Shown: in pieces, positions 27,529 through 34,731 of the stretch
How the letters are laid out: each line of letters starts with the position of its first letter
How positions within the stretch are numbered: the first letter of the stretch is position 1
Source: JAAXKN01 sp036261625
Lineage (GTDB): Bacteria > Bacteroidota > Ignavibacteria > Ignavibacteriales > SURF-24
Reading direction: 5' to 3'
DNA length: 64,000 bases
Assembly: GCA_036261625.1 (NCBI GenBank)
Contig: DATAKL010000047.1
Location: forward strand, 1-64,000
Program-made: the position numbers and the translations under genes
Notes under the pieces: generated by a model
What the model was told of the DNA's origin: nothing
The model's input: only the letters and a program-made list of their open reading frames with translations
Database searches by the model: none

Positions 27529-27789
27529 TTAATTATTCTCTGCCGCGGCTAGTGCATCCATAATCCAGTGCGTAAGTGTGGATTTTACAGGAAGCTTCCC
27601 GCTTGAGACTATCTTCCCATTGATGATTAGCCCGGGTGTGCTCAATATGCCATGCGCCATAATATCCCTGAAGTCTGTTATTTTTTCGATCTCAGCTTCA
27701 ACTGCATTTTCAGCAAGCACTTCCCTGCACAGCTTTTCCAGGTTTATGCAGTTCGGGCATCCTGATCCAAGAACCTTAATATTAAGCAT
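27529..27789 (-). CDS. Small CxxC redoxin in the arsenic operon
   Basis: A paralogue of the protein at 14422 (86 residues): LGSGCPNCINLEKL gives the CxxC site and LSTPGLIINGKIVSSGKLP the cis-proline region. It lies 3 bp after arsC. Thioredoxin-coupled ArsC enzymes need a thiol donor, so this protein may serve as reductant for ArsC or for arsenical substrates of ArsM. That role is inferred from position. Confidence 0.9.
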   Translation of the reverse strand: MLNIKVLGSGCPNCINLEKLCREVLAENAVEAEIEKITDFRDIMAHGILSTPGLIINGKIVSSGKLPVKSTLTHWIMDALAAAENN

Positions 27790-27792
27790 AAC

Positions 27793-28218
<426 letters not shown>

Positions 28219-28241
28219 ATTTCTCTTTATTTTTCGTAAAC

Positions 28242-28263
28242 TATTTCGTTATATACCGAAATA
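28242..28263. promoter_or_regulatory. ArsR-type operator upstream of arsC
   Basis: TATTTCG and CGAAATA are perfect inverted arms separated by eight bases. The site lies about 24 bp upstream of the arsC start. The same half-sites with the same 8-bp spacing precede arsR at 28654-28673, so the two sites probably bind the ArsR dimer. Confidence 0.7.
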
Positions 28264-28277
28264 TAATATAAAATTTT

Positions 28278-28646
28278 TTATCTGCTGCAGAGTTTATTAC
28301 GGTCAATGTAGTTGATCTTTTCAGTATCACTGCTGATAGATGTATCACTGCTGATAGAGGTATCACCGCTGATCCAGAAAGGCAGCATAGAGAGTATTGA
28401 GGCAACAACCTGGTCGCTGCAGCGTGGGTTTATCATATAATTTACCCACTTGCCGTCTTTTTCTCCTAAGATAAATCCGGCTGATTCTAAAATCCGTAAG
28501 TGCTCTGAAACCGTTGAGGTTGCAAGACTGAGGACTTCTGTAATTTCACAGACACAAAGCTGCTTTACCTGAAGCATCTTCAGTATTCTCAGGCGGTTCG
28601 GATCAGACAATGCTTTGAATAATTTGGCTTTTTCTTCTATTAACAT
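28278..28646 (-). CDS. arsR: ArsR/SmtB-family arsenic-responsive repressor
   Basis: A winged-helix regulator: LFKALSDPNRLRILKML, then QLCVCEITEVL with the CVC pair of the classical As(III) site in the third helix, then the recognition helix TSTVSEHLRILESAGF. I choose the ATG at 28646 (GGAAA in front); the ATG at 28655 lies inside the operator and has no ribosome site. The C-terminal tail contains a six-residue repeat (SSDTSI) from an 18-bp DNA repeat, absent from typical ArsR proteins. It should repress itself and arsC in the absence of arsenite. Confidence 0.92.
   Translation of the reverse strand: MLIEEKAKLFKALSDPNRLRILKMLQVKQLCVCEITEVLSLATSTVSEHLRILESAGFILGEKDGKWVNYMINPRCSDQVVASILSMLPFWISGDTSISSDTSISSDTEKINYIDRNKLCSR
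28324..28373. repeat. 18-bp tandem repeat inside arsR
   Basis: The unit GTATCACTGCTGATAGA(T/G) occurs twice in full (28324-28341 and 28342-28359), with a partial third copy to 28373 (one mismatch). The length is a multiple of three, so the repeat adds residues to the ArsR tail without breaking the frame. Confidence 0.8.
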
Positions 28647-28653
28647 AATTTCC

Positions 28654-28673
28654 ATTTCGTTTTACACCGAAAT
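28654..28673. promoter_or_regulatory. ArsR-type operator upstream of arsR
   Basis: ATTTCG and CGAAAT with an 8-base spacer match the site at 28242. It lies 8 bp upstream of the preferred arsR start, so bound repressor would block transcription or initiation of arsR. Confidence 0.7.
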
Positions 28674-28854
28674 ATATGGAGATTAAAATCTATTGTCAAG
28701 AATGGTCAAGGAAAATCATTAGATAGATTTGTTCTTCAATGAGTTTACAGAAAATAGCTTGATCTGCATCACAATTTATTCGTCTGTATAAAAATGTATG
28801 ATTTTTGAGCTAATTTCACTGCTTTTAACCTACCTAAATTGATTAAATCTCCGA

Positions 28855-28908
28855 CTTATACTTGCGGTTATCCGGTCATTTTATTTGCTTATATTTAGGT
28901 ACATATAA
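28855..28908 (+). promoter_or_regulatory. Conserved upstream element of the first propeller gene (28674-29021 gap)
   Basis: The block CTTGCGGTTATCCG followed by TTATATTTAGGTACATAT lies about 115 bp before the gene at 29022. It recurs with few changes at 38320-38365, the same distance before the paralogue at 38484. TATATTT(A/G)G resembles the TAnnTTTG -7 element of Bacteroidota promoters. The rest of the gap between arsR and this gene holds the arsR promoter and nothing else that I can recognise. Confidence 0.55.
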
Positions 28909-29021
28909 ATGCGACTTCTTAGTCGGATTTGGCCGAATAGCTAAGAACTGAACCCTGGGCAATAATTTGGAATTAAATGGAAAGGGTTTTTGTGATGAAA
29001 TAATATATATGAGAGGACGAT

Positions 29022-30287
29022 ATGAAAAAGCTATGTTTATTTGTTTTGATCCTTGTCTCTTCTTATTCCTTCTGCCAGGATAAGCAGTGGATAAACTATA
29101 ACACCAAAAATTCAAAACTGCCGTCAAACAAGATCAACGCTATCGCAGTTGATTCTTTCGGTGTAAAGTGGGTCTCGGCTGACAAGGGACTCGTTAAAAT
29201 TGACGGGGAGAACTGGACCATATACGACAAGTCTAATTCTGCCGTAACATGCCCCTACCCGGGCCAGATCGCCATTGAGGGGAAGGATACCCTTTGGATT
29301 GCCACATACTGCGCTGGACTTATAAGATTTGACGGCACAAACTGGAAAGTTTATACGCACAGTAATTCCCCCCTGCCCTCAAACGGCTGGATAAACTCAG
29401 TTGCAATTGACAACCAGGGGAATAAATGGGCAGCAACGGCTTCCAACGGAGTGGCAAAGTTTGACGGCAAGAACTGGACTATCTACAATAAGGACAACAC
29501 TCCCCTACCCAGCAATTTCGTGAACTACGTGGCAATTAATCCTATGGGATGGAAAATCTTCGGCACCGATAACGGGCTTGCAATGTTTGCCGACACGGCC
29601 TGGTATGTCTTTAATAAGGACAACTCACCTCTTCCCGGGAACAATGTTCTGGCCATTAGCTTCGACAAAAAAGGTATTATGTGGGTGGGAACAAACGGAC
29701 AGGGACTTGTTGCCCATGCGGGAACTTCCTGCACTATATTCAATACTTTTAATTCGGACCTGAAGAGCAATTTCATTCAGGCTATTTATATAGACACGAT
29801 GGATCAGAAATGGATCGGAACCCAAACCGGAGGGCTGTATAAAATTAAAGACTCTCTATGGACGGTCATGGATACGTTGAGCTCTGGCATTGCAAGCGAC
29901 TCTATAAGTGCTATTGCTCCCGATACAGGCAGGGCTTTGTGGATAGGGACTTCTAACAAGGGCATTTCAGTCTATACTCCCCCTGTGTCGGATGTAAACG
30001 ATGCTCGGTCCCCGGGCAGGATTCACTCACATTCACTTTCGCAGAATTATCCCAATCCTTTTAACCCCTCGACTAAAATCAATTATTCGATTCCGAAGGA
30101 GGAGTTTGTAAGCCTGAAGATATTTAATATTCTGGGAAGTGAAGTGGCAACCATGGTAAATGAAGTAAAGAAGGCTGGCAGTCATTCAGTGGAGTTCAAC
30201 GCCTCTAAGATTCCCAGCGGAATGTACATATATTCCATTCAGGCCGGAGAATTCAGAGCTTCAAAGAAACTCATCCTGATTAAGTAA
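29022..30287 (+). CDS. Secreted two-component-propeller-like protein with T9SS sorting domain (paralogue 1)
   Basis: A signal peptide (SYSFCQ) precedes about seven repeats of the form KFDGKNWTIYDxxNSPLPS...IAID..GxKWxGT, as in the sensor 'regulator propeller' family (a beta-propeller without kinase parts). The C-terminus is a T9SS sorting domain beginning NYPNPFNPSTKINYS, with the terminal ASKKLILIK. The protein should be exported to the cell surface or outside. The length (421) and order equal those of the paralogue at 38484. The ribosome site GAGAGGAC and the first codons are identical in both. Ligand unknown. Confidence 0.85.
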   Translation: MKKLCLFVLILVSSYSFCQDKQWINYNTKNSKLPSNKINAIAVDSFGVKWVSADKGLVKIDGENWTIYDKSNSAVTCPYPGQIAIEGKDTLWIATYCAGLIRFDGTNWKVYTHSNSPLPSNGWINSVAIDNQGNKWAATASNGVAKFDGKNWTIYNKDNTPLPSNFVNYVAINPMGWKIFGTDNGLAMFADTAWYVFNKDNSPLPGNNVLAISFDKKGIMWVGTNGQGLVAHAGTSCTIFNTFNSDLKSNFIQAIYIDTMDQKWIGTQTGGLYKIKDSLWTVMDTLSSGIASDSISAIAPDTGRALWIGTSNKGISVYTPPVSDVNDARSPGRIHSHSLSQNYPNPFNPSTKINYSIPKEEFVSLKIFNILGSEVATMVNEVKKAGSHSVEFNASKIPSGMYIYSIQAGEFRASKKLILIK

Positions 30288-30333
30288 CTTTAAAGCTTGG
30301 ATGTGCAAATCCCTTAAGAAATTCCGGTTTGGA

Positions 30334-30678
30334 CTAAGGAGCTGTTATCACCCATTTTATGCCGGATCCAATCTTATCCATTATATCTTCCGGCATGTCC
30401 CCGATTTTTTTACCTATCCGTTCATCCTTATCAATAGCCCTGATCTGCCCGCAATGAACGATACTGTCCTTAGTTAAACCACCCTGATCTTTAGAAATAA
30501 AAACATGCATCTTACTGGTCTTGCCAAATGCATCGGTAATTGGACAAATAACTACTACAGCCGCATTTTTATTTACAATGTAGTTTGATACGATTACCGC
30601 TGGACGGAATTTTTGCATTTCCCTGCCTCTGACCGGCTCTAAATCGACGTAGTATATTTCTCCTCTTTTAATTTCCAT
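30334..30678 (-). CDS. mazF: MazF/PemK-type endoribonuclease toxin
   Basis: The 114-residue protein has the MazF/PemK fold signature: KRGEIYYVDLEPVRGREM at the start, KFRPAVIVSN, VVICPITDA and VHCGQIRAIDKDER. The family cleaves RNA in an antitoxin-controlled manner. It starts one base inside the stop codon of the upstream antitoxin gene (TAATG), the usual type II layout. Confidence 0.92.
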   Translation of the reverse strand: MEIKRGEIYYVDLEPVRGREMQKFRPAVIVSNYIVNKNAAVVVICPITDAFGKTSKMHVFISKDQGGLTKDSIVHCGQIRAIDKDERIGKKIGDMPEDIMDKIGSGIKWVITAP

Positions 30679-30929
30679 TATATTTTAGCCTCGGCAGATT
30701 TCCATTCCCTGGCTGTCTGCTTGTCGAGTTCGTAATAAAACTGACAGGCTTCAATAACTTCCTGCTCCGTTTTCTTTTCCTCTATTTTTTTCATGTATTC
30801 ATCCAAGGCTGCACGAACCATTTGGCTGAGATTGATATTCAGCTCCCTGGCCATAGACTCAGCCTTTTCAACCATATCAGCCGGCAGAAGAAAGTTCTTC
30901 CTTAGATTTTCCGTTGCTGCGTTATTCAT
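30678..30929 (-). CDS. Ribbon-helix-helix antitoxin partner of MazF
   Basis: An 83-residue protein with an N-terminal RHH-like segment (LRKNFLLPADMVEKAESMARELNI, shown in parts as LLPADMVEKA and ELNINLSQMVRAALDEYM) and an acidic, helical C-terminus that should bind the toxin. The strong AGGAAG site and coupling to mazF support the pairing. An inverted repeat about 65 bp upstream could be its operator. The exact antitoxin class cannot be fixed by eye. Confidence 0.85.
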   Translation of the reverse strand: MNNAATENLRKNFLLPADMVEKAESMARELNINLSQMVRAALDEYMKKIEEKKTEQEVIEACQFYYELDKQTAREWKSAEAKI

Positions 30930-30993
30930 AATTCACTTCCTATTCTCAATTATATACAAATAAAGTTAACCATATTTTCTCAGAAGTCTTATG

Positions 30994-31026
30994 ATATATA
31001 CTCTACTACATATGAGGTATATGTAT
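30994..31026. promoter_or_regulatory. AT-rich inverted repeat upstream of the toxin-antitoxin pair
   Basis: ATATATACTC and GAGGTATATGTAT form an imperfect inverted repeat about 65 bp before the antitoxin start. RHH antitoxins usually bind such palindromes to repress their own operon; the assignment is by position only. Confidence 0.4.
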
Positions 31027-31114
31027 AAACCATACATCCACAAAATACACCCGATTGTGCTCAAAGTCAAGAGAGAAATCAGGTGATAATGGCAACTTCC
31101 GTTTCTCAGGAAAA

Positions 31115-31222
31115 GGGGTTCGAGGAGGAGCTCAGAGCCTCAAATAACCCCCTCCTCATTGAGTAACATCAGGGTCTGATTGGTTCAAAGCCCTTGAAGA
31201 TTTATTTCTTGAGGGCTTTTTT
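31115..31222 (+). ncRNA. Possible structured RNA with intrinsic terminator
   Basis: A nested stem (GGGGTT / AACCCC enclosing GAGG / CCTC, 31115-31151) is followed by a textbook terminator at 31188-31222: AAGCCCT and AGGGCTT around a loop, then a T run. No plus-strand gene lies upstream, because the neighbouring pair is on the minus strand. The terminator must therefore serve a short RNA or a lost gene. Promoter not identified. The rest of the 30.9-31.4 kb gap shows nothing recognisable. Confidence 0.35.
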
Positions 31223-31430
31223 GAATGTGATCCCGGAAATTAGCATAGTATGCAGCTTCGTTTTTTTATTTTTAAGGTAAATATCAGAATTTTGATATAC
31301 TATTAAATTTCTGAATAGAAAATAGTGCTTTATCTGCTCAAATTCCGATTATCAGGCTCAATTTTTATGGTCTGATATTTGGACAGCATTTATAAAACTA
31401 TAACTGTTATTTTATAAGGATTCACAAACT

Positions 31431-31880
31431 ATGCGTCTGCTGCTGCTTCTTACGATACTTTTATTCGTTTCTTCCGGATGTAAAAAGGAACAGGCCGTCC
31501 AGCCGGAGGACAAAGGAGAGAAAAGCCTGGCATATTCATTCGCTATATGGAATTCCTACGAATATCATAATTATACAATTGATCAGATCAGGCAATGCTA
31601 CTGCCCAAACGGTGGCGAGAAGATGAGGGTTACAGTAAGAGACGATACCGTTATGAGTGTAATAAGACAGTCAGATAACAAGGAACTGAGTTATTCTGAA
31701 GCCAGATGGTATCTGACGGTTGGTTCATTGTTTAGGAAGCTTCAAAATCCCGGACAGGATTCCGTTACATTCTCATTCAATGCAGTTTTTGGGTATCCTG
31801 AAACAGTAGACATAAATCCGCAGCTGCACCCGCAGGATGGCGGAGCAGCATACTATACCTCAAATCTCAGGGTCCCCTGA
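31431..31880 (+). CDS. DUF6174-type lipoprotein
   Basis: A lipoprotein signal (LLFVSSGCKKEQ) puts the mature protein on a membrane surface. The body has the pattern of DUF6174: a YEYHNYTIDQIRQCYCP segment with paired cysteines, then MRVTVRDDTVMSVI and a helical stretch. The function of the family is unknown. The gene stands alone on the plus strand, with AAGGAT before the ATG. Confidence 0.7.
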   Translation: MRLLLLLTILLFVSSGCKKEQAVQPEDKGEKSLAYSFAIWNSYEYHNYTIDQIRQCYCPNGGEKMRVTVRDDTVMSVIRQSDNKELSYSEARWYLTVGSLFRKLQNPGQDSVTFSFNAVFGYPETVDINPQLHPQDGGAAYYTSNLRVP

Positions 31881-32047
31881 GCGGAACAGCCGCTTAGAGG
31901 AGAAATTTGAGGAGAAAACAAGACACTCCCATCAGGTGGTTCTATAAGAAGCAACTGTCATTGAATTTATATACCGCTTGTGTTTTTCCGGTACTTAGTG
32001 CATTTTAAAACTGGAATAATATTCAACTATGGGAATAATACCTAATT

Positions 32048-32743
32048 ATGAAAAACATTTTCACCTGCATATTTCTGTTATCCGGCTTATTTCAATCTTC
32101 TGCCAACGGTCAAACTGTTGACGTAAGCAGCTGGGTGAACTGGAAAAAGTACGCTGCAGCCAATGATACCCTGAAAGCCCCAGCTCCGGGAGAAAAGAGG
32201 GTAGTTTTTTTCGGCAATTCAATCACTGAATCGTGGGCTAAAATAGACAGCAGCTTCTTTAATGAAAACCATTACCTCGACAGAGGAATTAGCGGACAAA
32301 CCACCTCGCAGATGCTCATCCGTTTCAGGCAGGACGTAATTGATCTGAAGCCGTATCTGGTTGTAATTATGGCCGGCATAAATGATATTGCCGAAAACGC
32401 AGGCCCCATTGCCTTAAATGATGTCTTTGGAAATATTGTTTCCATGATCCAGCTTGCTCAGGTAAACAATATAAAGGTAATTATCTCATCTGTCCTTCCT
32501 GCCAATACTTTTCCCTGGCGCCGCCAGCTAAAGCCGGCTGATGAAGTTATCCAACTGAACTCAATGCTTAAATCTTACTGCCAGGAGAATAACATTACCT
32601 ATGCGGACTATTATCCACTGATGGTTGATGAAATGAAGGGACTGGATAAAAGGTATACCCTGGACGGCGTTCACCCAAACTTTGAGGGGTATCAAATAAT
32701 GGATGGACTGGTTCAGGAATCAATTAAAAAACTGCTTCAGTAA
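32048..32743 (+). CDS. Secreted SGNH/GDSL hydrolase
   Basis: After a signal peptide (FQSSANGQ) the SGNH blocks appear in order: FFGNSITESW with the nucleophile Ser, DRGISGQTTSQML with the block II Gly, MAGINDI with the block III Asn, and DGVHPNFEG with the catalytic Asp-x-x-His. It probably hydrolyses an ester in the periplasm or outside, such as acetylated glycans or phospholipids; the substrate is open. A strong terminator follows. Confidence 0.9.
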   Translation: MKNIFTCIFLLSGLFQSSANGQTVDVSSWVNWKKYAAANDTLKAPAPGEKRVVFFGNSITESWAKIDSSFFNENHYLDRGISGQTTSQMLIRFRQDVIDLKPYLVVIMAGINDIAENAGPIALNDVFGNIVSMIQLAQVNNIKVIISSVLPANTFPWRRQLKPADEVIQLNSMLKSYCQENNITYADYYPLMVDEMKGLDKRYTLDGVHPNFEGYQIMDGLVQESIKKLLQ

Positions 32744-32748
32744 AATTA

Positions 32749-32934
32749 AAGCAGATAAAAAAAGGCTCTTTTTATAGAGCCTTTTTTATAACCAGTCCTC
32801 TGGCGCCATTCAGTTTTGCCGCCAGTGTTTTCCGGAGGGCCTGTGTTAAGTTCAAGCTTTGACAAAAGCGCATTTGCAACGTCTTTTGAAACCACAAGCT
32901 TCTGATACGTAAGGCCGCCCTCTTGAATTGTTCT
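32749..32934 (-). pseudogene. Coding-like remnant opposite the hydrolase terminator
   Basis: The minus strand shows an open frame of about 60 codons with protein-like composition (LTYQKLVVSKDVANALLSKLEL), but it has no start codon or ribosome site. It ends at a TAA inside the terminator stem of the hydrolase gene. It may be the 3' end of a lost gene. I do not recognise a family, and chance is possible. Confidence 0.25.
32757..32788 (+). terminator. Intrinsic terminator of the SGNH hydrolase gene
   Basis: AAAAGGCTC and GAGCCTTTT pair around a TTTTTATA loop, followed by T residues, 14 bp past the stop codon. Confidence 0.85.
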
Positions 32935-32980
32935 TCCGGATTTTTATATTAAAACTATTAGACAGTTCCCGGAAGTATTA

Positions 32981-33718
32981 ATGAGATTTTTAGTTTTTTT
33001 GTTAGCCTGTATTTTTTTATTTCATATAAAGGCATCTGCCGGTCCCCCCTTCAGAACAGATGATCCAATCCCGGTGCCTTTCAGGCATGGCGAAGTGTAT
33101 CTATTCTCAACGGGGCTCTTTGATGAGACGGGTGCAGCCGGAGTCGGCCCGGCTCTTGAGTTCAACTACGGCATTCTGCCCAATACACAGTTCCATCTTG
33201 TCCTTCCCATGGCGTTCAATTCTCCAAAAGACGGCCCTTCACACGCGGGTTACGGCGATACCGAAGTGGGAGTTAAATACCGGTTTGTTGAACAGACAGA
33301 CATCATGCCCGACATTGGGACATTCCCGATAGCTGAACTCCCCACCGGAAACGCCTCCAAAGGCCTGGGCAACGGGAAAACACAGCTATACCTGCCTGTC
33401 TGGCTTCAGAAGGACATCGGCAAGTGGACATTCTACGGCGGCGGAGGCTACTGGATTAATCCCGGTCAGGGGAATAAGAACTGGACATTCTCGGGAATAT
33501 TAGTCCAGTATAACTTTTCAGATAGTTTTTTCCTGGGGACTGAATTCTTTCATCAGACCCCTTCTACAACTGCTTCCCCGAATAACACCGGAATACATTT
33601 AGGCGGCGGAGTGAGTGTGGTGAAGAATTACCAGATACTTTTTTCCACTGAACTCGGCAACGGCATTACTTCATATAAACACTATGCCTACTATTTAGGC
33701 CTGTATCATACCTTCTAG
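32981..33718 (+). CDS. Outer-membrane beta-barrel protein (phenol-degradation MetA-like family)
   Basis: A signal peptide (FHIKASAGPP) leads into RTDDPIPVPFRHGEVYLF, typical of the MetA-pathway/transporter barrel family (PF13557-like). The rest is a run of Gly- and aromatic-rich strands: YGDTEVGVKYRF, then ELPTGNASKGLGNGK, then FYGGGGYWIN. The final Phe (GLYHTF) marks an outer-membrane barrel. No specific substrate is indicated. The GGAAG site lies five bases before the ATG. Confidence 0.7.
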   Translation: MRFLVFLLACIFLFHIKASAGPPFRTDDPIPVPFRHGEVYLFSTGLFDETGAAGVGPALEFNYGILPNTQFHLVLPMAFNSPKDGPSHAGYGDTEVGVKYRFVEQTDIMPDIGTFPIAELPTGNASKGLGNGKTQLYLPVWLQKDIGKWTFYGGGGYWINPGQGNKNWTFSGILVQYNFSDSFFLGTEFFHQTPSTTASPNNTGIHLGGGVSVVKNYQILFSTELGNGITSYKHYAYYLGLYHTF

Positions 33719-33844
33719 GCGGCTCACCTGAAAGAAAACCCTTTTACTCTGCTGCTCCTTCAGTGTGAATCTACATTTCTCCAATACTCTCCTGGAAGCA
33801 TAATTGTCCTCCATAATCTGATTGTTTTGATCATTTGCTCCCTG
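33695..33844 (-). pseudogene. C-terminal remnant of a GNAT acetyltransferase
   Basis: The minus-strand frame contains EDNYASRRVLEKCRFT, which fits the conserved GNAT end motif N-x-x-S-x-x-V-L-E-K-x-G-F, with Gly changed to Arg. A TAA cuts the frame directly upstream, and its end overlaps the barrel gene. A different frame upstream (33831-34037, ending EVISLTGSK) may be an earlier part of the same decayed gene, but it has no clear GNAT motif. This accounts for most of the gap between the two barrel genes. Confidence 0.5.
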
Positions 33845-34087
33845 TTAAACTAATTACCTCGTGGAAATAAGGCAGCAGAAACCGCTCCCGGAAAATTATT
33901 TCAATTTTTTGCGGGTTGCCATTTTTTTCTGAACCACTGTAATGATTTCTGAGCGACAGCTGATGTGCTAAAAGTGCTTTTCTTATTTGTGAAATTTTAT
34001 TTAACTTTATCATGGAAAAAATTTTAAGCAGAAGCACACGGCCGGTTTTTCACTTATACTGAATTTTCAATAATCCGGAGCAATTTA

Positions 34088-34669
34088 ATGAAACCTTTTG
34101 GCCTCTCAATCCTGATTTCTCTATTGTTTCTTACATCCTTTTTATCTGCGCAGACTTTCCAGGCAGGCTTAAAACTTGACAGCGAACATATGAGTACGGG
34201 ACCGGGAAACCTGAGTCCATCAAGCCCCCTTTTGTCTTCAGTTTACATAACCGCTGCAGTCTTTACCCGGAATGATCTTGCTTTTGAGGCCCGATTGGGC
34301 TATAACTGGGAAGACCACTACAACGGCATCCAGGCGGGTGTCTTTTCAAAATACTACTACAAGGATCTCTATGCCATAGGCGGAATATTTTATCACCACA
34401 TAAATAAAGTAACTCCCGATGACATTTACCGGAATTACTACTCACAGGAAGCAGATCTTTTTCTGCCCGCCTTGGGACTTGGGTTTAACCCGGGCAGGCA
34501 TTTTGCTTTTGAGGTAATGTTTCAGCACGGGTTAAATCAAAAGATCGGATATTATTATAACCCGCCCGTATTATTTAACGACCATTATCGTCCTGTTTCG
34601 GAAATATTCCCTGATGTAAACCTTAAATGGATTTTTAATATAGGCGTAAGCTATAATTTCAGCTTTTAA
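34088..34669 (+). CDS. Outer-membrane beta-barrel protein, unknown
   Basis: A signal peptide (FLTSFLSAQ) is followed by about 170 residues of alternating strands with many Tyr, Phe and Gly (FEARLGYNWEDHYNG, GVFSKYYYKDLYAIGG), ending in VSYNFSF with terminal Phe. This is consistent with an eight-stranded outer-membrane barrel. No family was recognised. The GGAG site and ATG are well placed. It stands between the GNAT remnant and the large propeller gene. Confidence 0.65.
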   Translation: MKPFGLSILISLLFLTSFLSAQTFQAGLKLDSEHMSTGPGNLSPSSPLLSSVYITAAVFTRNDLAFEARLGYNWEDHYNGIQAGVFSKYYYKDLYAIGGIFYHHINKVTPDDIYRNYYSQEADLFLPALGLGFNPGRHFAFEVMFQHGLNQKIGYYYNPPVLFNDHYRPVSEIFPDVNLKWIFNIGVSYNFSF

Positions 34670-34731
34670 GTCTCATGCAGCCATAGCCGAAAAAAACATT
34701 AAGAAGATCAAAAATATTTTTGAGGTATAAT

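Noticed and set aside
28876..29127. Minus-strand frame opposite the start of the first propeller gene, similar to one at 38365-38589
   Set aside because: Both are shadows of the conserved 5' ends of the paralogous plus-strand genes and have no ribosome site; their similarity follows from the duplication.
33831..34037. 68-residue minus-strand frame as an independent gene
   Set aside because: No ribosome site or family motif; it is more likely an earlier part of the GNAT remnant or chance.
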